A DNA stretch of 64,000 nucleotides from Posidonia oceanica (GCA_037176725.1 JAZBRS010000014.1:72584501-72648500); one strand, 5' to 3'; positions 34,401 through 46,599 are shown, counted from the first letter of the stretch. Made by a program: numbers and translations. The notes: generated from the letters alone by a model not told the origin.

Positions 34401-35865
34401 GCAAAGAATGAGGGATGCGGACGGATACATAGAAACAGGAAACCCCCCGTGGTGGGTGTGCAATGGTCTCAGCGCGGACATGCTTCGTAGCGTCACGAGG
34501 TGACAAACAAGGGACATGCCGTTCATCCAGGACTTGCCCAACACGGTGGGCGGCAAAACTTTGAAAAACGTAGAGCTTCTGAGCGAGGTCAGGCAAAGAG
34601 TGCTCATCCTTGGCTCCGATTTTCGAAAATAGGGTGAAGAGAAGGTAAGTTATTACAGCATGCATTTTTGGTGGCTTTGGACTCAAAAGCAACTGCGCTA
34701 AGAGGGTGCTTCTGCACTTCCCGACTCGGGAGACTCGATCCTCGAGCAACGCCATGCCGAGTTGTGGTCGGTGGCTCTCTTTCTCACTCTTGGCTCAGGA
34801 TGAGGCTTTGGCTTCGCAGAGAATAGCCTTTGGTTGCAGGTAGGTAGCAGAAGCGTTGGATGCAGCTTCACAACCCCCGTCTTAATTCCTCGGGGACCGA
34901 CTACCGCTTTTGACGCTCACAGGATGATGTTTCTTTTCCCTTCATGAGTGATTGGATCTGCATCTAGCCTTCCTGGAAATAAGTGTTGTCTGCACAGGGG
35001 TTGGAGCGTGTTGCTGCGCTCGGAGGGTGGGGCCAAGTCCTCCAGATATGATGTCTTGTGCAGTTGCCAGTGTGGCGCTTGATGTGGATAACTGAGGTGG
35101 CTTTGACGCTCGTCCAAATCACTCCTCTCATGAGCGCCTTCTTTCTTCAACTTCTTTCTTCATTTTTCTTTTGTGCTCAGCATGCATATCATGTTATCAT
35201 ATTCTTTTGCTCACATGATCTCTATTCTTTTGGATATGCATGTCTTCGCCCTCTTGGGGTAGCAGTCCCTGATGAGGTATTAAGAGTTCGGCTGATCAGC
35301 GTACACCTTCAGCCTCTGCAATGTGTGCTTACAGCCTCTGGCTATGCTTTGCTCTGCTTCGGTCCTCTCCATGTTCGGTGGACTCTCTTGATAAGGTGGA
35401 TCCCGCTTATACTATTCTGAAACTCAGCGGGATGCTCTATTCTGCTCTCAGTCTCACTTTGTGGCCACATGCAAGGGATGGTGCTGCTCGGGTGAGACCT
35501 TCCTGAGACTGTCACTACTTGACATCCTCTAGGCGCTGCTTGCTTGTCCATAGCCAGGTTTCTGATTATACAAATGTTTATGGGTTTTGTATTTTTTAGA
35601 AGGGAAGGGACAAGCGTGTTTTTAGGTTTTTGCATCGGTTTTGTATTTTTTATGGTTTTTTTAGGTTTAAGAAAACATGAAAGGGAAAACCAACAACAAT
35701 GCGAGAAAATATTTTTGCGTTTTTTGATTTTCTTGATTTTTTTGGCGTTTTTGTGCTTTATAGGATGCAAGAAATGGCATGTATGTGCAGAAGGTGATAT
35801 GCATGATGACAGATATGTGCAAGATGGCATGAATGCATGAAATGATAGCTATGTGCAGAGGGACG
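34401..35865 (-). other. Element B untranslated region, no gene seen
   Basis: It has no recognisable domain. A T-rich stretch (35560-35770) gives hydrophobic open frames that I do not accept as genes. Position and T-rich content are roughly like 25400-25830 in A. Confidence 0.5.
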
Positions 35866-36025
35866 TGCAAGGTGATAGGTTGACGGACCTATCGCCGAAT
35901 AGTTAGGGATATCAGCCCGAATGATAGGTTAACGGACCTATCGCCGAGCAGTTAGGGGTGCCAGCCCGAGGATGACAGGTTAACGGACCTATCGCCGAGC
36001 AGTTAGGGTTGCCAGCCCGAATGAT
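35866..36025 (-). repeat. Hairpin array 2, element B
   Basis: Three tandem ~50-bp units: 35874-35893 and 35923-35942 (GATAGG/CCTATC, loops TTGACGGA and TTAACGGA), and a third with one stem mismatch (GACAGG/CCTATC, about 35975). Each is followed by CGCCGANNAGTTAGGG and a GCCAGCCCGA or TCAGCCCGA tail. Confidence 0.85.
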
Positions 36026-36418
36026 GAGATGAATGCAAGAAGTAGAAGGGATGCATGCTTTTTAATGAGTTTTGTTGATTTTATACTTTTTATGATTTTC
36101 AGGCAAGGCGAAAAACCGCAAAAACAAAACGAAACGAAAAGAAAAGACAATGCAGAAAACAAAAGAGAGGTTAGAAGGGCTTACCAATCAGCAACCTCGG
36201 GAGGGAGGTGCTGGGTTCGCTCCTACGCTGTTGATGTTGTCGGCGGGGAGCACTGGGGCTGCAAAAGTTGGAGAAGAACTTACCTGGATGACGCTGCACC
36301 TGGTCTTGTTGTCGACGCTACCGTTGCATCTCCGAGCATCCCTCGGACGAGATAGGGAGGGCGGAAGAAGAGGATCGCGCCGATGGGATCAGAAGGATCC
36401 ATCGGAGCAGAGCGGGAT

Positions 36419-38563
36419 TCAGAAAAGATTGGGGTAACCCCCCGAGGTTCCGGCGGAGGAAGGATTGGCCACACTAAGGTGTGCAAGTGCAGGTGCAGGT
36501 GTATGTGTGTGTGCAGGCTCCTGCTCGCCAACGCTGATGATCCTGCGGTCGATCAGGCGTTGAACGGCATCCCGGAGAGTGAGGCAGTTGTCCGTCGAGT
36601 GCCCGGTGGCCCGATGGAAACTGCAGAACTGATCCGTATCATGCCACCATGGAGGGGGATTTGGTGACGGATAGATAGCCGGGAGCCTCAGGAGCGACTC
36701 AACTTGAGGGAAGATGACGCTCAGTGGTTCGGGGAGAGGTGTGTAATCACACCCAGCCTGACGAGGTCGTCTTTGCCCTGGATGGAGTCCTTGCCGAGCA
36801 GGTGCAACATGATGCACGGGCTCGATGGTGGCAGTGTGCTCAGTGGGTGCAAAATTAGGTGCGTGCTCTAGCGGAAAAGGCTCTAGTTGACTCTCTGCAT
36901 AGGCAGGCTCCTCGGGAAGATCGACACATAATTCGGAGAGCTGTTCGGAGCGGTCAGGAGTGGAGCTGTTGTTGTTGTTGCTGCGGTGATTGCTGGAGAT
37001 GTTGGCCTGCCTAGCCAATGCAGAAAGTGCGGGGAAATGCCCACTTCGCAGTGAGCTTTCCATGCAGACACCAGCCCTAATCAGCGATGCATGATTAGTG
37101 ATGTGCTGAATGCAAAGCAGAGTCCCAATCGCTGGCAGCGCCCCTTTAACGATCATCTCGATAGAATCCTCCTCGAAGGGTTTATCCTTGACCTGGGCAG
37201 CTAAGGAGCGCCAGCGACCGACATACTCCCCGAATGGCTCTTGGGGTCTCTGCTGGATGGCGACAAGATCCTCCCTCTTGGGGATCAGGTCGAGGTTGAA
37301 AGCATACTGCTCAAGGAAGGCCTGAGAAAGATCGGTCCAAGTTCGAACTGCTGCCATGTCAAGGGAAGTGAACCACTTGAGCGTGGGGCCGGTCAAACTC
37401 TTCTGAAACAGGCGGATAAGGAGCCTTTCATCAGCCTGAAGCTGAGCAAGGTCCCCTCAGTATGCCTTCAGATGCGAAATAGGACAGCCTTTACCATTGT
37501 ATTTATCAAAGACCGGGATACGGAACTTCGAAGGGAGTGCGGCCTCAGGAAAGAGACAGAGGTCGCGAAACTGGTAAGACTGGTGGTCCTTGCCCTGCAC
37601 TAGACGCAGTGCTTTCTCTAGAACGTCCATCCTGTCATTGATGGGGTCTGGATTAGCTGCCATAGGAGATGGTGCAGCAGGGGTAGGAACCACATACGCC
37701 GAGTGGGTCGCACCTAAGTGCTCCTCCGGATCCACCATCACGTCGCCTGGTGGAGCAACGGGATGGCTGGCGCATCCGTGCGTGCGTGCAGTGTAGGTAG
37801 GAAAGTATGCTGGGTTCTGAACCTGATGCAAGGGGGATGGGTAGGTAACATGCTGTGTGGTGCGAGGTGCAGATTGTTGGAGCAATAGTTGCTGCACAGG
37901 CGCGATGCCGGGCAGTGAACCAGTGGGATACTGTGCTCCAACCAGCCCAAAAGACTGATCACCAGGAAAGGGAGTTGTATGCAGTGCATAGTGTTGTGCA
38001 GAAGCAGGAGACAGATGCTGCGCCCCCATCACTGGAGCGGTGTGTAGCTGGGGCGATGGTCTAGGCGGGGGTGCAGTGCGTGCAACAGCAGGCCGCAGAG
38101 GAACCTCGGGAGCAACAGGAATACAAGAGGGTCGAACTGATAGAGCCATACCCTGCAGTATGTGGGCAAGGTCCATCAGGTGCCGATACCGCACTTCAGG
38201 GGACCCGTGAGTGGGGACACTGAATTGCAGAACAGGCCGGGAGGCGAACTGAAGAGATTGAGAACCTAAAGCAAAGGTCGCCACAGCAGAAGGGATGTCG
38301 GGAGCGACATATCCCAAGGACGAAGGGGTCAGAGGCGCCTCCGAAACGCAAGGGGCGGTCATCGAGACAGATTCGACGACCGGATCTGGAGTGGCGCAAC
38401 TTTGCCAAAGACCCGCAGCAGAAGGGAGTGCCCTAGACGCCTGAGGATCGAATCCTAGTGTCATAGAGGGCACAGAGCGAACAGAAGTGAAATCTGGAGA
38501 GACCCAAGTGGTAAACCCCTCCAAATCAGCGGTGAAGTGGAGCCCACCGACAGACTGGGCCAT
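36419..38563 (-). pseudogene. Gag, element B (single in-frame stop)
   Basis: One frame of 715 codons starting MAQSVGGLHF at 38563 and ending at 36419, broken only by a TGA at 37457-37459 (codon 369). Residues 1-300 are Pro/Ala/Ser/Gln-rich. About 345-500 match the retrotransposon gag domain (FRIPVFDKYNGKGCPISHL, GPTLKWFTSLD, PFGEYVGRWRSLA). About 645-665 hold a zinc-knuckle-like FCSFHRATGHSTDNC. The start is supported by the matching MAQ start in A's gag. Gag packages the RNA into particles. Upstream of the stop a 368-residue product could be made. No pol follows, so B would depend on another element for reverse transcription and integration. Confidence 0.85.
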
Positions 38564-39839
38564 TGCTGACTGAGTCTAAGTGAGTGGAAGCCGCGATGAG
38601 AGAGAAAGAAGTAAAGTCTAAGGAAAGCTACCGTCGGAAGCGACGAGTAGCTCAGAGGAAGGACGCTCAGAGTCCAGGCAGCGGATCCCGTACGTACCTG
38701 CAAAAGAGTAAAGATGTTAGGGGTTGTATGCAATAAAGAGTTATTAAGGGTGGCGTGAATGGCACACGTGCAAATGAATGCCCTAAAAAATGCGCTCTTT
38801 CACCATGCAAGTCCTGAGTAGATGACCTACTAGGACACACTCAAGGGTAGTGGGTTTAGACAGACTCCAGGTCAGAAAAAAGCAGGTCCCCTGTCTAACT
38901 CCTGGCCCAAAGCTCAGGTAATAACAGGGTGGTGCGTTGGTGGCCTCGACCCCGCCAAAGCGTGGGTGGTACCCTCTACTAACACCGACACGACCCCTGA
39001 ACAAAGGGGGGACGGACCGACTGACTTGCGCCATGCCCAAAGCAGTGGAACAAGGGATCAGGACCATCCTTCGCAGACTGTGGGTGGACTCAGAAGAGAG
39101 AATACATGCTTTCTAAGATGAATCAATCATGCAAGATGCTTTAGAGTCTTTTACTTGCGTTTTATTAACCAGAAAGGGGGAAAAATTGCAAGTTATTGGC
39201 TCTAGTTGTGCTTAGAAGTTATTGTTTAGTTTTATTGTAGCTTTTAGATTAAGCAAAAGGGAAAGCAAACATGTTTCTACTGTCCTAGGCATGGCACACG
39301 CAAAGGGGAAAGAGACAGACAAACATGGCATGCAATCAATCACACAACAAAGCAAAAGGCATGCGCATGGCATGTGCAAGTGTTCGTGGACATAATAGTG
39401 AAAGGAAAAGCACTTATCAGATCAAAAGGCATATATACAGGGCATGTGCGTGCGTAGTGACATAGCAAATGTGTAAGGGAAGCATTCAGCATTCAAAAAG
39501 CATGCATTGTTGCCAAACAAGTATGTAGACATGCATTGTGCAAGAAATAAAGCAACAATAAGCAAGCAAGATAAGGAAAGTAAAGACAGGTAAGCTGTAA
39601 AGCAAGTAAGAGCAGAAGCAAGGAAATAAGTAAATAAACAAGCAACCGAGGCAAAGCAAAGCAAAACAGAGTGCAAATCGAGGCAAAGGAGGTGCAAAGC
39701 CTAAGCAGGGTAGCCACGAGGCGACTCGCTAGGAGTTTGCACAGAAAAGCGAGCAAAACAGGCAAGGGAGGCACAAAAGGCAGACAAGGCTGCAAAACAG
39801 GCGAGCGAAAAAGCTAGGAACGAAAGCTGGAGTCTGCTG
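38564..39839 (-). other. Element B leader
   Basis: Untranslated sequence between PBS and gag. About 38800-39090 matches A's leader at 55540-55830 (GTGGTACCCTCTACTAAC, CGACACGACCCC). AAGCAAGTAA-type repeats lie at 39530-39800. A possible intron (39154 to 38698 on the minus strand) is discussed in the findings. Confidence 0.65.
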
Positions 39840-39857
39840 TCCCTAGCGGAGTCGCCA
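39840..39857 (-). other. Primer binding site, element B
   Basis: Minus strand TGGCGACTCCGCTAGGGA, one base inside the 5' LTR. It matches A's PBS at 17 of 18 positions. It is the tRNA primer site for minus-strand DNA; I do not assign the tRNA. Confidence 0.85.
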
Positions 39858-40169
39858 CTATAGTAATCCCAATCAGAATCAGGCTTACTATTGGCGGCGA
39901 GGTCCGAGGAGGAGGGCTCAACTCGAAAACACTTAAAAAAGAGGAGAAAGGATAAGAAAAGAAGAAGATAAGACAATTCAGAGTCGCCACCGTGTCTATT
40001 ATCGGGAGACAAGGAAAATCGGGGGAAATGCATGAGTTAACACGCAAAACCAAGCAAGAAATGCAAAGCAAAGCTATGCAAAGGAAAACAAATGCAAATA
40101 CATGCAAGTGAGATGACTCATGCTTAGGATAAGGGCGATATGGTCATTACGGGCCAAAAGACTGGGCAA

Positions 40170-40257
40170 GGACTCCTGTTACGTGCGGGGAAGGTGTTAG
40201 GCACCCCCGACACGCCCAAGAATCGGTCTTTCTAGGCTTACGCTCGCATACGCAGGG
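40170..40257 (-). promoter_or_regulatory. Conserved R/U5 leader block, B 5' LTR
   Basis: Same block as at 27500-27588, with CCAAGAATCGG instead of CCGAGAATCGG. In this LTR it would be part of the transcribed leader. Confidence 0.72.
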
Positions 40258-40566
40258 AAATGCAGATTTAAATGCCTAAATGCCAATGAATGCCTGAATG
40301 AATGCTCATAGGTGTGCTCTAAGTGGTAGGATGCAATGCAAGGAAAGTAAACGTGCAGTCTAAATGCTCAGCAACGCTGTCTGTGTTCCGAACCGGGCGA
40401 AACCTGGCTCGTGAGAACTCCAGGCAGTAAGCATCACCGCCCTACATGCAAATGCAAGCGGAAAAGCAAAACAACGGTAAAACCATGCAGATGCAGGCGG
40501 CATGCAAGAGAAAACGACGTAAAGCACGCGAAATAATGCAAGAAACGAGAGCGGCATGCAAAACGG

Positions 40567-40912
40567 TGCAAGAAAATGAGATCGGCACGCAAAACAGTGC
40601 CAGAAACAAAGCGGGCACGCGAAACGGTGCCAAAAGCGAAGCGGGCACGCAAAACGGTGCCAAAAGCGAAGCGGGCATGCAAAACGGTGCCAAAGGCAAA
40701 GCGGGCACGCAAAACGGTGCCAAAAACAAAGCAAGCACGCGAAATGGTGCCAAAAGCGAAGCGGGCACGCAAAACGGTGCCAAAAGCAAAACGGGCACGC
40801 GAAACGGTGCCGAAAACAAAGCGAGCACGCGAAACGGTGCCAAAAGCAAAGCGGGCACGCAAAACGGTGCCAAAGACAAAGTGGGCACGCAAAACGGTGC
40901 CAAAAGCGGTGG
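40567..40912. repeat. 30-bp minisatellite, B 5' LTR
   Basis: Counterpart of 27896-28212 with scattered single-base differences (for example GCGAGCACG variants). Confidence 0.92.
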
Positions 40913-43900
40913 AATAAAACCTCGACAAAACCATGCAGATGCAAATGCAAAGAGAGAGGATAAGAAAAGCGTAAGGGGAGGCAAACAGTGTGTGTGTGAG
41001 AACAGACACTGTTTAAGGGCTACACAGAGTAGGTGTGAAGACCTACAATGGGGAAAATGAGCAAGTGGAGGGATTACCACCGCTTTGTGACTGTTTCCCA
41101 CTAAACCGCCCCACGATGTGTCTCGCACGCTGCCCAAAGCTCGCGGTGCGATCGGATCGTGGAAAAGGGGGAAAAAAGTCGCAATAAGTGGTGAATCCAG
41201 GGGAAACGCAACACAAAACACTTGGGAATACGCGAAAAGGGGAACGGAATTGATGGGTAAGAAGAGGAAGTCCTATTCTACATGTTCGAGGAAACAAAAA
41301 GCGAAAATGATGCATGCAATGCAAATGGTATGCAAACGAATGCTGTGCAGGGGTTCAGAAGGACTTACCTGGAAAATCTGAGGCCTGATCTGAGATCTGC
41401 TTGGTCCATGCTGAAGAGCGCTCCGCCGGGGTCGTCCGGGTAGCTTATTTGAGAAGATCCAACGGTCGGATTGGAAGATATTCCAGCTTCAAGGCAGAGG
41501 GGCCAGAACAGGGGAGAAGAATAGATCTAAGTGTACAGGAGGTCCTAGGGATGTGCAAAACAGGTCCTCCCTTGTGAATGGGAGCTAAAGACACTTAAGT
41601 GTGTGCAAAGGATGCAAAATACTAGAATGCATGAGTGCAATGCATGCAGAATGCAAGAAAAAGGCTTAAGGGTGATTTTTCAGAAAATTGGGGACTTAAA
41701 TGCAATTTTTGAAAGGATGGGGGTCTAAATGCAAAGGTTTTGAAAAGTTTGGGGCTTTTATGCAAGGATTTTGAAAAAAGGAGGGTCTGCGTGCAATTTT
41801 ACAAAAGACAGGGTTTAAAATGCAATTTTCCAAGATGAGCATGCATCAGGACAAACTTTTGGAATCATGTGGCAAGCTAGAATGCAAATTTGAAATCATT
41901 AGGGTCCAAAATGCAATTTTTCCAGCAAAACAGGGATCTAGTGGGTCTGGGAATGCAGATGGGGGACCTATATGCAATTTTCCAAACATGTGGGGGCTAA
42001 AATGCAATTTTATAAGCAAAATATGCATTTAAATGACAGACAGAGGGCTAATATGCAATTTTCAAATTATGCAGGGTCAAAAATGCAATTTTAAAAGGAA
42101 AATATGCATTAAAATGACTACTGTGCATTGAGGAAGGTCCTATATGCAAAAATCAAAAAACATGGGGGAAATGATGCAATGCAGTAAGCAAAAATTGCAA
42201 AATAAAAGCTAAGTTAACAGGACAGAGGACTAAATTGAAATTATAGAAAACAGTAAGGACCTAAAATGCAATTTTATATGGCAAACTTAGTGCATTAAAT
42301 CAGATTAATCGGCTGCAGGACTAACATGCAATAATCAAAAGCGGGAGGGCCAGAATCAAATTTATTACTGAAGGAAAGCACAGTAAAAGGACTGACATAC
42401 AAATAAAAAGAACTACATGTTTTTCATGCAATTTTATATGGTTTTAATTCAGAAATAAACAGATTTAATCAAATAAAGGACCTGGACGCAAATAAGCAAG
42501 AACTGAGACCAAAAATGCAATATTTGGTAAAATATCCAAGGTAACAGGAAATAAATGCATAGTGAAATGGCCGAGGGCCATGGACACTGTAGCAAAAGCT
42601 TCCAGTGTCCATGAACGCCAGCACAGGGAGGCTGGAGCTGCGCAGACCGGCGGGAAGGCTTCACCTGGACCTGACAAAGCTCGGGCGACGTCCGGCGAGG
42701 TTCGACGCTGGCTGGAGCGAACCGGAGAAGTCACCGGAGGTCTGCAGACCTTCTCAGGCGCAGTCCGGGCGGACGAGGCGGCGTCGGTGCGGTCTGAAGG
42801 CTGGAGCATGCTTCTGGGGCCCGTGCGGAGCAGAGACAGCTGCTGGAGCGACGTTCTGCTGACCGAAGCGGTGGGACGTACAGCGAAGCTCGCCGGAGAA
42901 GACGACGCTGACCCGGCGATGACCTGGCGCAGGAGAGAGAGAAATATCTGGCTAAAGGGCAGAGAAGCGAGAGAGGAAGAAGACTAACCTAGGGGCGAAG
43001 AGAAATACCTTTTCCCGTGGCTGGAGCGTCCTCCCGACGTCGACTGATCCAGAGGTCGACGGCGAGCTCGGTCTGGCTGCTGCGGGTGTCTTCGATGGCT
43101 TCTGGGCGTCCGGTTCTGCTCAGTGCGATGCCCCGGAGCTTGCTGGATGCTCAGATGCGAGCTTGCAGGCCGGAGGCAGGAGTCGGCTTTTTTGGGTGCT
43201 GCTGGTTCTGCCGGAGACGGGGGGAATGATCTATTGCTCCTCGGACTGAACGGAACCTTCTGGCAGGTTGCTGGGTGTCTGGTGAAGGCGTGAGGGAGCT
43301 TGAATTGGTCAAGGGAAGTCTGTGGAAGGGGTTGGCTGATCGGTTGGTTCTCTGGACAGGAAGAGGTGCAAGTGTTTGTGGTGGCAGGTAGGAACTGTGG
43401 TGGGTCGCTGGGCTGAAGGCCGGGTGGTTTGGGGAGGTGGAGTTCAGGTGAGTAGGGTGCTAGGTTTTGGGAAGGTTTGGGACTCAGTAGCGGTGGCAAT
43501 TTCAGAGGAGGTGGAGTTGGGTTGCTGTGGTGATTTCTGGTGGAACTGGGGGTGATTCTGGGGTGGAAAGGCTGAGGAATGGAGGGGGAAGGGTATTGGT
43601 GTTTTGGATGTGTTCGGGGGATGAAAATGCAAGGGATTGGATGGCTGGAACGGGCTTGGTTTCAGGGGAAGAGGAGGGTGAAATGCTGCTGGTTTCAGAG
43701 GAAGAAGGAGTTTTTGCTGGAGAATTCTCTTTGAATTTCTTAGCTCTCTCTCTCGGATGACAAAAGGCAGAGAAGCAAGAGGAAGGTGAGGCTTTTATCA
43801 GCTGCTCCCGGACTGCTCGCGCGCTTGTGGAATTTGAATTCCACCGGCGCCGACTACTGCAGACGAGCGGCAAGGGAGACAGGCAGTAAATGCCCACCGG

Positions 43901-45701
43901 AAATGGCGCTGAGAGACGAGAGAGGAGAAGCGAACTGTAGGTGATCTGATGGAGGGGGAAGAATTGAATTCAAACGGAGGGAGGGAGCGCTGTTGCAGGC
44001 CGCGGGAAGAAAAGAAGAGCTGAAGGAGAAGAAGGAAGAAGAAGAGTGGAGGAGGGACGAACCGCGGGCCGGGCGCGAGCTGAAAAGGAAAAGAAAGAAG
44101 GGAGGTGGAACGGGCCGAACTGGGCCCAACAGGAGAAAAAGAAGAAGAAATAGGAAGAAAGGGAGAAATGGAAGGGAAAAAGAGGAGAAATAAATTAGAT
44201 AAAAATAAAATAAAAATAGATAAAATTATTAGAATGATTGTGTTTTAAGTTAGGACCTTGATTAAGTTTTTTAATGATCGTTTTTGGTTAGTTAATTAGG
44301 CTTAGAGGGATTTTGGGTTTGATTAGGGTTTTAAGGGTTTTCTTTGTCTTTGATTTGTTTTTTTATTTTGATTAAATGTTTGTTAAGCCTTTTAGGTTGT
44401 TTTTTCAATTATGTTTTTCTTGTTAAATACTTGGGATGTTAATTAGGATTTTTTTTTAAAGTTTGTTTTTAGATTAATTAGAGTGAGTTTTGGCTTTTGA
44501 TTTTAGTCTTTTAGGATTCTTCTTAAGTCTTCTTTGAATTATATTTTTGATCTTATGTTTGTTAAGTTCTCTTGATGTTTTTTAGTTAAGTTTCTCTTAT
44601 TTAATTAAGTGTTTTTAAGTCTTTAGTTGTTTCTCTCTTTTTTTTTTTAGTTAAGTTTTTAAATTGCTCCTCTTAGATTTGTTAAGTTAAGTTTTTCATT
44701 AATTATTTGTCTTAGTGTCTTTAATTGTTTTACTTCTTCTTAGGGTTTGCTTTTGATTATTTTTGATAGGGTCTTCACTTTTGGTTGGTTTTGATTGCAT
44801 TTTAGTTTTTTTCCTTGATTTTACAGCATTTTCTTTTGGTTTGTTTTGCATTTTTTAGCTTGCATTTTTGGTTTTCCATTTTAGCTAGATTTAGTTGGGT
44901 TTAGGTTTTTAATTGTTTGCTTAATATTTTTAATTATTTTTCTTAGGGTTTCGGTTTGTTTTCCTTTTGTTTTAAAGTTTTTAGAAGTTTTTAAGGATTT
45001 TTTAGGGACTTAGCAAAAGAAAGAAAAAGAAAAGGAGAAGGAAGAAGAAAAGGGAAAAAAGGAGGAATAAAAGGGAAAGAGAGGAGTTGAAAGAAAATAA
45101 TTTTTTGAAAGTCAAAGAAAATGCTAAAAACAAGATAAAAATAGGAAAAAGATTGAGAAGAGATAGGAGCACAAGGGGGTCCCTCAGCCAGGCAAGAACA
45201 AGGGAGAGAAGGGGATGCAAAGAAGGAGGATAATCAGGAGAGAGAGAGGAGAGAGAAAAGAATAATCCTGGAGAGAGAAAACGATAATTTGGGTGAATGG
45301 AGGGCTTAAAGGTTTTGAAAAAGGGTGAAAATTGCGGAATGTGTAGCCTAGGGTCTCTAGTGTTGGTTCTAGGGCTTTGGTTTAGTTTTGAGAAAGTTTT
45401 GGAAGGGTTTTGAGGTGTAGAAAAAGGGTAGTTTTACCTAGGTTTTCTAGGGTTTTTGGGAATGGTTTCGGGTTGAAAATTTCTAAGTGTTTGGGTAGGT
45501 TTGCTAAGTAGGGGGTGATGGGTTTTCCTATGGTTTTTGGGTAAGTTTTGGGTTTGGGAAATAGGTGTAGGCTTAGGTCAAGTTTAGGCTTGATTTGAAG
45601 AGAAAGATGAAAAAGGTTGTAGTTGTTTTGACCTAGGTTTAGATCCAGAAGTCACCAGAAGGTCCCAATTGGTTCAAGCCTGTCAAGATGGGGTGTCAAC
45701 A

Positions 45702-45706
45702 GAGGG
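45702..45706. other. Target-site duplication GAGGG, right copy (element B)
   Basis: Identical to 27185-27189. Confidence 0.9.
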
Positions 45707-46560
45707 CCACAAGTCCCTGCATGAACTTGAAGCATTAGCGTGTCGGCCTCTGGTCTGCTCAAACAGCGCAGGAGCATTTAGTTGTATGATCTTCTGTATA
45801 GCTGCCCTGCTCCTAACACATACTTCGATGCCAGACGCGTCAAAGTTCTTCTATCTGCTGCTGAGGTGCCAGGCGGGTGGTTGCTCGACTCCAGGAAGGT
45901 CTTGTTATGGTGGTACCAAGGCTGCTCTTCTGTTGGATCTACCTTCTCTATGCTCATACAATGCGCAGGCTGCTCCATGCAGGTAACTGATACATCCACT
46001 GCACGGTCTTCAGGTATACTGAGCCAGGATGCCAAGGTTGCTAGCGCATCTGCATATGCGTTCCTTGCCCTGTTCATGTACGAGAAGCAGATGCTTGCAA
46101 ATTCTTCCATCAGCTTCAGCAGATGTTCGTGATATGGCACAAGCTTGGGATCCTTTGTTCTCCAATCGCCATTCACTTGGGAGATCACTAGCATGGCATC
46201 GCCGTGCACATGCAGCTTCTGCGCCTCATGCTCAAGAGTGACCTTCAATCCTAGGATGCATGCTTCATATTCTGCTTCATTATTAGTGCACTTGAAGGTC
46301 AACTTCCTTGCAAAGGGGATCATCTGTCCCTGCGGCGTGGTCAACACTGCGCCTATCCCTTGACCCTTCTTATTGACAGTGCCATCAAAGTACAGCTGCC
46401 ATTGCTCTGGGTCATCAGGGTCCTTCTCGCCTGAGTCTTCCATTGCAAAGAGGATGTCCTCATCTGGGAACTGCATCTAGAGAGGCTGGTCCTCAGGCAA
46501 GGGAAAATCAGCAAGGTGATCCGCCATGGCTTGGCCCTTCATGGCTCGCTACGTGACGAA
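45707..46560 (-). pseudogene. Second (archaeal-type) RNase H and start of integrase, element A
   Basis: The frame 46476-45778 holds a full RNase H domain: QLYFDGTVNKKGQGIGAVL (first Asp), TNNEAEYEACILGL (Glu), HVHGDAMLVISQ (second Asp) and RARNAYADALATLAS (last Asp). All four acidic positions are present. This aRNH follows the RT-linked RNase H and is diagnostic of Tat elements. It would remove template RNA from the RNA-DNA hybrid. After it, about 45707-45775 encodes the first half of the integrase zinc motif (VHAGTCG), cut there by element B. Breaks: TAG at 46549-46551, another TAG before MQFPDED, and a stop after RRSYN. Confidence 0.85.
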
Positions 46561-46599
46561 GGTGATGTCGTACTGAGACAACAACACCTGCCACTTGAT

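Larger units (their letters stand above)
27190..45701 (-). mobile_element. Element B: young gag-only Tat-related element with giant LTRs
   Basis: Complete 18.5-kb insertion: LTRs of 5730 bp (27190-32919) and 5843 bp (39859-45701), GAGGG duplication, polypurine tract at 32920, PBS at 39840-39857, and a 6.9-kb internal region with gag on the minus strand. No protease, RT, RNase H or integrase was found, so mobility would depend on another element. Gag, PBS, leader and 3' block resemble A. In the segments I compared, the two LTRs differ at only about 1-2 positions per 100, apart from a 92-bp length difference, so insertion was recent relative to A. Confidence 0.93.
39859..45701 (-). repeat. Element B 5' LTR (5843 bp)
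   Basis: Near-identical partner of 27190-32919. The left terminus has changed from TGTAG to TATAG, and it contains 92 bp (41905-41996) that the other LTR lacks. Its right end GGGGTGTCAACA meets the GAGGG duplication. Confidence 0.93.

Noticed and set aside
38820..39060. Branch-point-like CTACTAAC as part of an intron
   Set aside because: It lies on the + strand, opposite to the element's transcript, so it cannot serve the proposed leader intron.
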